From NCBI GenBank assembly GCA_030590185.1, contig JAUUZB010000237.1:1-6580 (forward strand): DNA of 6,580 nt, read 5' to 3'. The notes under the pieces were generated by a model. That model worked only from the letters and a program-made list of their open reading frames with translations, was not told the origin of the DNA and searched no databases. The DNA is from Deltaproteobacteria bacterium. GTDB taxonomy: Bacteria > Myxococcota > XYA12-FULL-58-9 > JAUUZB01. Positions within the stretch are counted from its first letter, which is position 1, and the number at the start of each line of letters is the position of its first letter. This document shows positions 1 through 4,959 of this stretch, piece after piece. A program made the position numbers and the translations under genes.

Positions 1-493
1 CAAAGGCCCGCAACAGCGTGGCGTGAATCGCGATCACCACCACCGCCACCCCGACCGCCCAGAACATCTGGCCGCGCCCTACCGCCACCGCGTTCCCAAA
101 GAGGATGTCGGAGATCTGATGCGACTCCTGCGGGATGCGATCGCCGATCACGATCACTAGGGCCGAGGCAACGATGTAGGCGATACCGATCACCGCCTCC
201 CGACTCAGCCGCCTCGGCTCCGGCATCCAGCCGAGCAACAGCGCCGCCGCCAGGGTCACCGCCAGCGCCACCAGCTGCGGACTCGCAAAGGGTGTGCCGG
301 TGAGGCCCGGCCACAGCAAGGGCAACAGAAAGGCGAGCACCACCCCGAGACCGGAGATCTGGGAGAGGGCGGCCGGCAGGAAAACGACCCGGCGCATGAT
401 CGTGTAGACCCCGATCACCGCGCAGACCGAGGCGACCGCCACCGAGGCGATCACCGCCTCGAACCAGAGGAACGACGACTCCCAGAAACTCAT
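1..493 (-). CDS. znuB: Zinc/manganese-type ABC transporter permease (ZnuB-like), 3' end beyond the window
   Basis: This is the inner-membrane channel subunit of a metal ABC importer (ABC-3 family); it would pass Zn2+ received from the ZnuA-like protein using energy from the ZnuC-like ATPase. About 164 residues are visible, starting MSFWESSFLWFEAVIAS, and the C-terminal part runs off the left edge. Family hallmarks are the early segment RRVVFLPAALSQISGLG (about residues 34-50), the helix containing REAVIGIAYIVASA (about 100-113), and SHQISDILFGNAVAV (about 123-137). At least four hydrophobic helices are visible. The ATG at 493-491 overlaps the TGA of the ATPase gene in an ATGA junction, which implies translational coupling, and a GAGG-rich stretch lies just upstream. 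It is last in the visible leftward operon. Zinc rather than manganese is inferred from the ZnuA-like protein and the adjacent Fur/Zur-type regulator. Confidence 0.9.
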   Translation of the reverse strand, partial: MSFWESSFLWFEAVIASVAVASVCAVIGVYTIMRRVVFLPAALSQISGLGVVLAFLLPLLWPGLTGTPFASPQLVALAVTLAAALLLGWMPEPRRLSREAVIGIAYIVASALVIVIGDRIPQESHQISDILFGNAVAVGRGQMFWAVGVAVVVIAIHATLLRAF

Positions 494-1302
494 GGGCAGG
501 CCCCCTCGCCGTGGCGCGCGGCGCGCACGATCATATCTTCACCGTCGCCGCAGACCTCCATAGGATGCCCGTAGAGCTCGGTGAGCCGTTCGCTGGTCAG
601 CAACTCCGTCGCCGTGCCGACAGCGAACAATGGCAGGTCCTTGTTGATGATCGCCAGGTGGGAGCAGCGGCCGGCCACCAGGCTGAGCTGGTGCACCACC
701 AGAATGATCGTCACCTCCCGCTCGCGGTAGAGCTCGGTGATGAAGTCGAGCAGGTCGCGTTCCGATGGGATGTCCATGCCCGCGGTTGGCTCGTCCAGGA
801 TCAGGAGGTCTGGCTCCCGAACCAACGCCCGAGCGATCAAGACGCGTTGTTGCTGGCCGCCGGAGAGGTCCCGCAGGGGCCGCGCCGCGAGCTTGGCGAT
901 CCCGACCTGACCGAGGGCGTTGAGGGCGCGCTCAGCAGAGGCGGCTCGATAGTTCGGGCCACCCTGACTCCGGGGTTTCGGGCCCATGCCCCCAGCGCGC
1001 ACCACCTCCAGGGCACTGAACGGGAAGATCGGATCCACCCGGCTACGTTGGGGTACGTACCCTAGGCGCAGGTCCTCCCGCCGCTCGATCGCGCCCCCCA
1101 GCGGTTTGATGATCCCGATCACCGCCTGGAGCAGGGTTGACTTGCCGGCACCGTTCGGCCCCACCAGACCGAGGAACTCGCCAGCCCGAAGGGTGAGATC
1201 GATGCCGTTGAGGAACGGTGACCCGCCATAGCCGATCGCCACGTCCCGCAGCGTCAGGAGCGGTTGGATGTCCGTCACGGGTTGTAAACTCGCGGCGCTC
1301 AT
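490..1302 (-). CDS. znuC: Zinc-type ABC transporter ATPase (ZnuC-like)
   Basis: This 270-residue protein is the cytoplasmic ATPase that would power the ZnuB-like permease. All ABC motifs are present: Walker A GPNGAGKST (48-56), Q-loop Gln85 in YVPQR, signature LSGGQ (146-150), Walker B LLILDE (166-171), D-loop TAGMD (173-177) and the switch histidine His204 in VVHQLS. Length is usual for ZnuC/MntB-type ATPases. A Gly/Pro-rich stretch at about 104-117 sits between Q-loop and signature, where metal ABC ATPases vary. The start ATG (1302-1300) overlaps the stop of the lipoprotein gene as ATGA and has only a weak ribosome-binding site, so coupled translation is likely. The stop overlaps the permease start in the same way. 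Assignment to the metal-uptake class is secure from its neighbours; Zn versus Mn is inferred. Confidence 0.94.
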   Translation of the reverse strand: MSAASLQPVTDIQPLLTLRDVAIGYGGSPFLNGIDLTLRAGEFLGLVGPNGAGKSTLLQAVIGIIKPLGGAIERREDLRLGYVPQRSRVDPIFPFSALEVVRAGGMGPKPRSQGGPNYRAASAERALNALGQVGIAKLAARPLRDLSGGQQQRVLIARALVREPDLLILDEPTAGMDIPSERDLLDFITELYREREVTIILVVHQLSLVAGRCSHLAIINKDLPLFAVGTATELLTSERLTELYGHPMEVCGDGEDMIVRAARHGEGACP

Positions 1303-1637
1303 TCTGCGTGCAGATCCGGAACGCAGTAGTCGACGCCGCCGTAGGTCTCGATGGTGCCATCGTCGCAGGGGCAGACGCCGCTAGCCGGGCAGGCGCAGGC
1401 TCCGTGCACGTGGTCATCGGTGTCGGTGTGCTCCTCGCAGACGGTGGTGATCTCCTCAGGATCGACGCAGGTGGTCCCGTCGAACAGGTAGCCGCTGTCG
1501 CAGTGACAATGCCCCTCGTGCTCGGTGCCGTTGTCGCCGCAATCGAGACCGGTGGTGCCGCTGCCCCCGTCGCCACAACCGCTGGCCAGGACTGCGATTC
1601 CAAAGATGAAGGTCGAAATGAACATGGGACGCTGCAT
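1299..1637 (-). CDS. Small Cys/His-rich lipoprotein with an EGF-like motif, in the zinc operon
   Basis: This 112-residue protein has a short hydrophobic signal ending in LASGC, so Cys21 is the likely lipidated residue; Ala at -3 is a less common lipobox choice. The mature part is acidic and has nine further cysteines (33, 44, 46, 57, 67, 81, 83, 89, 91) plus Cys105, with histidines at 40, 43, 45, 70, 76, 78 and 110. Residues 44-57 fit the EGF-like pattern C-x-C-x2-G-Y-x(4-8)-C, followed by CAC and CPC pairs. It lies 13 bases after the znuA-like gene, with GGAG 7 bases before its ATG, and overlaps the ATPase gene by four bases, so it is a true operon member. No function is known to me. The operon setting and the Cys/His/acidic content suggest a membrane-anchored zinc-binding or disulphide-stabilised accessory protein; that is inference. 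Confidence 0.85.
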   Translation of the reverse strand: MQRPMFISTFIFGIAVLASGCGDGGSGTTGLDCGDNGTEHEGHCHCDSGYLFDGTTCVDPEEITTVCEEHTDTDDHVHGACACPASGVCPCDDGTIETYGGVDYCVPDLHAE

Positions 1638-1650
1638 GGTGGTGCTCCGC

Positions 1651-2532
1651 TCAGTGGGTGAGTTGGTTGACGAGGTTGTCGATGACGTCGAAGTAGCTAT
1701 GGGTGCCCCCGGCCCCGACCATGGTCGGCAGGACCTTGAGCTCGGCGCCGGACTTATTGGCGAAGATCTTGGAGAGCTGGGTCGGGTAGAAGGATTCCTG
1801 GATCACGTACTTGACCCCGGTCCCCTGGACTCGCTTGATCAGCTGCGCCACGTGGCTCGGGTTGGGCGGGATCCCGGGCTTGGGCTCGAGGGCGCCAACT
1901 TTTTCGAAGCCGGCCCAGTCGAGGAAGTAGACCCAACTCTCGTGGTAGACCACCACCTTGGTGCCCTGGTGTTGGTCGAGGTGTTTCTTCCAGATGGTGA
2001 CGTGATCCTCCAGGCGACCCATGAAGAGCCGCAGGCGGGTCCGGATGTCGCCGGCGTGCTCCGGGTCGAGCAGGGCGAGGCGCTTGGCGATCCCCTGGGC
2101 GATACGCATGCCGTTGCGCGGATCGGTCCAGTAGTGGGGGTTGCCGCCCGGGTGGATGTCTCCCTTGGCGCGGTCCGGGGCGCGAACGTCCATCGGTGGG
2201 ATCAGGGTGGAGCAGTCCAGGTAGCCGTCGGCGCCCCGTTGGATGTCGCCGTTGCGGGCGCCGGTGATCAGCGGTGGCAGCCAACCTGCCTCCAGCTCCA
2301 TGCCGGTGACCAAGAGCAGGTCGGCCTGGTTGAGCTTGACCATCAGGCTCGGCTTGGCGTCGACGAAGTGTGGGTCCTGGGTCGGTTTGACCAGCGCCAC
2401 CACCCGCACGTGGGGGCCGCCCACCTCAGCGGCGATGGCCCCGAAGTCGGGGATGGTGGTGATCACCAGGAGCTGCGAGGCCGAGGCGGGGTTGGCCAGC
2501 AGCAGGATGAGAAGGCTGAGCGAACGTGACAT
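1651..2532 (-). CDS. znuA: Periplasmic zinc-binding protein of a metal ABC transporter (ZnuA-like)
   Basis: This 293-residue protein is the substrate-binding subunit that would capture metal in the periplasm for ZnuBC. It has an N-terminal signal peptide (hydrophobic core about 5-13, probable cleavage after the Ala-Ser-Ala near 17-19). Cluster A-I features are clear: His55 in TQDPHFVDAKPS, His133 in GGNPHYWTDPRNG and His197 in VVYHESWVYFLDWAG, with Asp282 in the C-terminal SYFDVID as a candidate fourth ligand. Three histidine ligands are typical of ZnuA; Mn/Fe-type relatives such as PsaA and MntC have Glu at the third position. The His-rich flexible loop found in many ZnuA proteins is absent; only His127 and His133 lie in that area. 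TTAGGAG sits about 7 bases before the ATG and overlaps the stop of the upstream barrel gene, 9 bases away. Confidence 0.93.
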   Translation of the reverse strand: MSRSLSLLILLLANPASASQLLVITTIPDFGAIAAEVGGPHVRVVALVKPTQDPHFVDAKPSLMVKLNQADLLLVTGMELEAGWLPPLITGARNGDIQRGADGYLDCSTLIPPMDVRAPDRAKGDIHPGGNPHYWTDPRNGMRIAQGIAKRLALLDPEHAGDIRTRLRLFMGRLEDHVTIWKKHLDQHQGTKVVVYHESWVYFLDWAGFEKVGALEPKPGIPPNPSHVAQLIKRVQGTGVKYVIQESFYPTQLSKIFANKSGAELKVLPTMVGAGGTHSYFDVIDNLVNQLTH

Positions 2533-2541
2533 GGCGGTCTC

Positions 2542-3822
2542 CTAATACGTGTGAGCGCCGTGGGCGCCCGCCGAGACTTCGAGTTGGAGCAGCACGATGT
2601 TGTTGTAGTCGTAGCCCTCGACGTTCTCGAAGGTGTACTGCAGGCGCACCCGCGAGAAGTGGGAGGGTGAGAAGCTCAACGCCAGGGTGGCGCGGACGGT
2701 GTCGGCGCCATAGCCGTCCCGTGCGAGCTCCGTGCCGGTCGCTTCCCCGCTGAGTCGCTTCCAGAGCTCGACGCGCAGGGCGAGCTGCCAGCGCTTGTCC
2801 ATGCCGTAGATGAGGTCGCTGTAGCCGCCAATGTCCTCCCAGAGATCACCCGCGACCTGCATCTGCCGGTACCAGGCCTCGACGGTCCAAGAGACGAAGG
2901 TATAGCCGGTCTCACCCCAGCCGATCGGCCGCCACTTGAGGAAGGTGTCGGTGCCGAGGGCGAGGCTCCGGTTGCCGATCTCCGGTGCGTTGGGCGAGGT
3001 GCCGGTGACCGCGTTGAGACCGAGCTGCATGGCGAGGTCGTCGGCGAGGTCGAAGAATTGCACTAGCCGAATCGGGTAGTTGAAATCGGCCGGAGTAGGA
3101 TCGCCCGCCGACAGGGGCTTGGTGCGAAATGAGCCACTCTCCCCTGATTGCACTCCGGCGATCAGCTCGATGTACCAGGGGGCGGGGAACAGGAAGGAGA
3201 GCTCAAAGCCGGGTTGGGAGAGCCCCTCGGCTCCGAAGAGCCACTCATTGGGGAGCGGGTGGAGGGCAAAGGGCCACTGGTGCAGGTGGGTCGGGTTGTG
3301 TCGGCCGATGTTGGCCTTGTAGACCCCGGCGCGCGCCTTGAGGTTCCAGGGCAGGGCGGTGGTGGTGGCGTAGGCCTCCTCCACGTGGCCGTGCCACATG
3401 CCGTAGGCCAGATCGAAACGGAAGTAGGGATCGATGCTGGCCGAGGCGGCGAGCTCGGCGCCCTGGATCGACGGGCCGTTGGTCGTTGGGGCGTGCCCGC
3501 CGAGGTGGATGCGGTTCTCCGCCGAGAAATAGGTGCCGGCAAAGTCGAGGATGAAGGACAGGGAGGGATTGACCTCGTTGCCGACCACCTCGGTGGCGGT
3601 CTGTATCGGTCCCTTGATCACCTCTGGAAGCCAGTTGAACGGATCCTCGGCCGCGATGTTCTCCGCCTGGGTGGCGTCGCTACCTTTCTGTTGGGCGCGG
3701 GTCGTGGCGTCGGACTCAACCGCCGTCTCGAGCTCCGACATTAGATCCAGATCGTCAACGTTTTCGTCGCCAGCGCCGATCAGCAGCACCGCCAGCGCGA
3801 TCACCCTTAGGGATGGTCTCAC
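2542..3822 (-). CDS. Outer-membrane beta-barrel protein of a zinc-operon-associated porin-like family
   Basis: The predicted protein is 426 residues and starts at GTG 3822-3820, which has a strong GGAGG 7 bases upstream and is followed at once by a signal peptide (MRPSLRVIALAVLLIGAG). An ATG at 3885 would add 21 residues before the signal and has no such support. After cleavage comes an acidic, polar segment (about 19-85), then alternating aromatic/hydrophobic strands typical of a barrel. The conserved-looking segments GRHNPTHLHQWPF (173-185), EEAYATT (148-154) and the terminal GAHGAHTY (419-426, ending in an aromatic residue as outer-membrane proteins do) match, from memory, a family encoded beside znuA-like genes and sometimes named a zinc-regulated TonB-dependent receptor. 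No plug domain is apparent and the length is short for a TonB receptor. A role in moving zinc across the outer membrane is inferred from context. Confidence 0.82.
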   Translation of the reverse strand: MRPSLRVIALAVLLIGAGDENVDDLDLMSELETAVESDATTRAQQKGSDATQAENIAAEDPFNWLPEVIKGPIQTATEVVGNEVNPSLSFILDFAGTYFSAENRIHLGGHAPTTNGPSIQGAELAASASIDPYFRFDLAYGMWHGHVEEAYATTTALPWNLKARAGVYKANIGRHNPTHLHQWPFALHPLPNEWLFGAEGLSQPGFELSFLFPAPWYIELIAGVQSGESGSFRTKPLSAGDPTPADFNYPIRLVQFFDLADDLAMQLGLNAVTGTSPNAPEIGNRSLALGTDTFLKWRPIGWGETGYTFVSWTVEAWYRQMQVAGDLWEDIGGYSDLIYGMDKRWQLALRVELWKRLSGEATGTELARDGYGADTVRATLALSFSPSHFSRVRLQYTFENVEGYDYNNIVLLQLEVSAGAHGAHTY

Positions 3823-3939
3823 CTTCCAACCTCCATGTCCCTGCGCGGCGCCGGCCACCCAATCCGGGGTGCCGGCTCCGACCAATAACTCTACTCAATG
3901 GATTGAATGGATGCCGCGGGGTTGCCGCGGCGGCAGGGC
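3823..3939 (-). other. Intergenic leader with two hairpins, between the CxxH protein and barrel genes
   Basis: This 117-base gap is the longest inside the leftward unit. It holds a 7-bp GC stem with a 5-base loop (3913-3931) just after the upstream stop, an AT-richer stretch (about 3881-3911), and a second 10-bp stem with one bulged base and a 6-base loop (3850-3876) ending 16 bases before the barrel gene's GGAGG. Neither hairpin is followed by a run of T on the minus strand, so neither looks like a standard intrinsic terminator. They could be mRNA-processing or stability elements, or only a result of high GC content. No second copy of the 4437-4458 operator is present here. Confidence 0.45.
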
Positions 3940-4350
3940 TCAGGCTGGGGGCGACTGCTTGGGGGCCTCGCGGTAGATCGCGGCCGGCGTCGGCGCGATC
4001 TCGATGGCCACGACCTGGCGCAACGCCGCGGTTGCGGCCGCCGCCACGGCCGGTGGGATCGGCAGGACAGCTAGGCGGTTCGGGGGGAGCAGGTGCCCCG
4101 CACACCCGGCGTGAACCAGATCGGCGTGGGTGTCGTTGGCAGCCAGCAAATTGGCGAATGGCGCCGTCGGCTCGGTTGGCGTTGACTCAGCGTCCCCGCT
4201 GGTTTGGTGCGCGTCGTCGAGGTGCGCAAAGGCCTGGTGCTCTGGGCACCAGGTGTGCTCGACGACGATGAAGTGTACCGAACGCAACATCGGTCCCGCG
4301 CCAAGGGAGAGGGCGGCGGTGAGCGTGAAGGCAGTCCACGCGAGTCGCAT
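3940..4350 (-). CDS. Small exported protein with two CxxH pairs, first gene of the zinc operon
   Basis: I do not recognise a named family. From ATG 4350-4348 the protein is 136 residues: a compact signal peptide or signal anchor (MRLAWTAFTLTAALSLGAG), then a His-rich segment with Cys35-Pro-Glu-His38, further histidines at 26, 32, 43, 48, 75 and 80, and a second pair Cys83-Ala-Gly-His86. A Pro/Ala-rich hydrophobic stretch follows, and the tail is YREAPKQSPPA. This start was chosen because GGAG lies 7 bases upstream and the signal begins at once. An in-frame ATG at 4386, with AGGTGA 8 bases upstream, would add 12 residues and is the main alternative. Being first behind the divergent operator and having metal-ligand-like pairs suggests a periplasmic metal-handling role, but this is inference; the gene could simply be a regulated envelope protein. 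Confidence 0.72.
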   Translation of the reverse strand: MRLAWTAFTLTAALSLGAGPMLRSVHFIVVEHTWCPEHQAFAHLDDAHQTSGDAESTPTEPTAPFANLLAANDTHADLVHAGCAGHLLPPNRLAVLPIPPAVAAAATAALRQVVAIEIAPTPAAIYREAPKQSPPA

Positions 4351-4404
4351 CCGGCTGCTCCGGCCCCCTCGTTGCAACGTCATCATCGATCCATCACCTG
4401 ATTC

Positions 4405-4434
4405 AGATAAGCGCGTCCCCTGGATCCCTGTCAA
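4405..4434 (-). promoter_or_regulatory. Candidate sigma70-type promoter for the leftward zinc operon
   Basis: On the minus strand a perfect TTGACA (4434-4429) lies 2 bases from the palindromic operator. The -10 is weak: TTATCT at 4410-4405 (18-base spacing), or the overlapping GCTTAT (16) or TATCTG (19), none better than half matched. If used, transcription would begin near 4398, giving a leader of about 48 bases before ATG 4350 and removing part of the AGGTGA that serves the alternative ATG at 4386. The -35 is convincing, the -10 is not. Confidence 0.5.
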
Positions 4435-4436
4435 CC

Positions 4437-4458
4437 TGCAAATGCGAACGCATTTGCA
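4437..4458. promoter_or_regulatory. Perfect 10-2-10 palindrome, probable Zur operator
   Basis: The arms TGCAAATGCG (4437-4446) and CGCATTTGCA (4449-4458) are perfect inverted repeats separated by AA. Size and symmetry suit a Fur-superfamily dimer site, and it lies 58 bases before the regulator's GTG and 86 bases before the leftward ATG. It abuts the leftward -35 and its right arm overlaps a possible rightward -35, so binding could repress both directions. Fur-family binding is inferred from position next to the regulator gene. Confidence 0.75.
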
Positions 4459-4483
4459 ATATGGGCCGCGTCGATGTTATGGA
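4454..4483 (+). promoter_or_regulatory. Candidate promoter for the regulator and fusion-transporter genes
   Basis: TTGCAA (4454-4459, four of six -35 matches) is followed after 18 bases by TATGGA (4478-4483), which has a TG one base upstream (4475-4476) as in extended -10 promoters. The -35 overlaps the right arm of the palindrome, which would give autoregulation. The start of transcription would fall near 4490, about 27 bases before the GTG start. Matches are modest. Confidence 0.35.
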
Positions 4484-4500
4484 GCCCGCCCCCCGACCTC

Positions 4501-4506
4501 AGGAGG
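4501..4506 (+). promoter_or_regulatory. Ribosome-binding site that sets the regulator start
   Basis: AGGAGG is a full Shine-Dalgarno match. The in-frame GTG at 4517 is 10 bases downstream. The nearer ATG at 4509 is in another frame, and upstream in-frame starts would run through the operator, so GTG 4517 is preferred. Confidence 0.7.
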
Positions 4507-4516
4507 CGATGGGGCC

Positions 4517-4927
4517 GTGCCGAGCAAACGATCTGATCCCCGGCGGCGAACCCAGCAGCGGGCGGCGATCCGCCAGGTGTTCGAGGATGTCGAGAACCCC
4601 CTCGGGGCCAGCGAGATCCTGGAGGAGGCGCGCCAACACGTTCCCTCCCTGAACCAAGCCACCGTCTACCGCAACCTCAGCCGCCTGGTGGAGGAGGGCT
4701 GGCTTCGTCGGGTGCTCTACCAGCCCCTCGGGACGCTCTACGAGCGCGCCGGCAAGCCACACCATCACCATTTCCACTGCCACCGTTGTGACCGCCTGCT
4801 CGAGCTCGAGGGCTGTAGTGTCAACCTGCGCCGCGTGGCGCCGGCCGGGTTCACCGTGGACGGCCACGAATTATTCGTCAGCGGGCTGTGCGATCTCTGT
4901 AACGTTGCCCGTCGTCCCGGCACCTAA
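4517..4927 (+). CDS. zur: Fur-superfamily metal-dependent repressor, probably Zur
   Basis: This 136-residue regulator is of normal Fur/Zur length when started at GTG 4517. It has an N-terminal winged helix with recognition-helix region SLNQATVYRNLSRLVEEGWL (44-63), a hinge, and a C-terminal metal/dimer domain with the HHHHFHC stretch (82-88). Two CxxC pairs, Cys88/Cys91 and Cys125/Cys128, would hold structural zinc. Candidate regulatory ligands are Glu76, the histidines 82-89 and His117. In this family the metal-loaded dimer binds a palindrome in target promoters, and such a palindrome lies 58 bases upstream. The Zur assignment, rather than Fur or Mur, rests on the divergent zinc-type ABC operon. 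Only 32 bases separate it from the following transporter gene, so the two are probably co-transcribed. An ATG at 4130 opens a longer reading frame but would cross the operator and the divergent gene. Confidence 0.88.
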   Translation: MPSKRSDPRRRTQQRAAIRQVFEDVENPLGASEILEEARQHVPSLNQATVYRNLSRLVEEGWLRRVLYQPLGTLYERAGKPHHHHFHCHRCDRLLELEGCSVNLRRVAPAGFTVDGHELFVSGLCDLCNVARRPGT

Positions 4928-4959
4928 CCACACCCCCTCCCCTTTAGGACTCGCCCGTC

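Noticed and set aside
1525..2529. Plus-strand 334-residue open frame opposite znuA
   Set aside because: It is antisense to a gene with clear ZnuA motifs, has low-complexity Gly/Val/Asp/Leu composition and no recognisable domain; a high-GC shadow frame.
3148..3744. Plus-strand open frame opposite the barrel gene
   Set aside because: Composition is that of a GC shadow, no ribosome-binding site or family motif, and the opposite strand codes for a coherent signal-bearing barrel.
2542..3822. Full TonB-dependent receptor
   Set aside because: 426 residues are too few for plug plus 22-strand barrel and no plug motif is visible, although the family name in databases may say otherwise.
3823..3885. 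ATG start of the barrel gene at 3885
   Set aside because: It puts 21 non-signal residues in front of the signal peptide and crosses a hairpin; GTG 3822 has GGAGG at ideal spacing.
3913..3931. Intrinsic terminator after the first leftward gene
   Set aside because: The GC hairpin is good but the minus strand continues ATCCATTCAATCC with no T-run.
4130..4516. N-terminal extension of the regulator frame back to ATG 4130
   Set aside because: It would add 129 residues, run antisense to the leftward gene and across the palindrome; the family length and AGGAGG at 4501 fit GTG 4517.
4517..4927. Iron-responsive Fur or peroxide-responsive PerR
   Set aside because: Sequence alone cannot exclude them, but the divergent neighbour is a three-histidine ZnuA-type system, so Zur is favoured.
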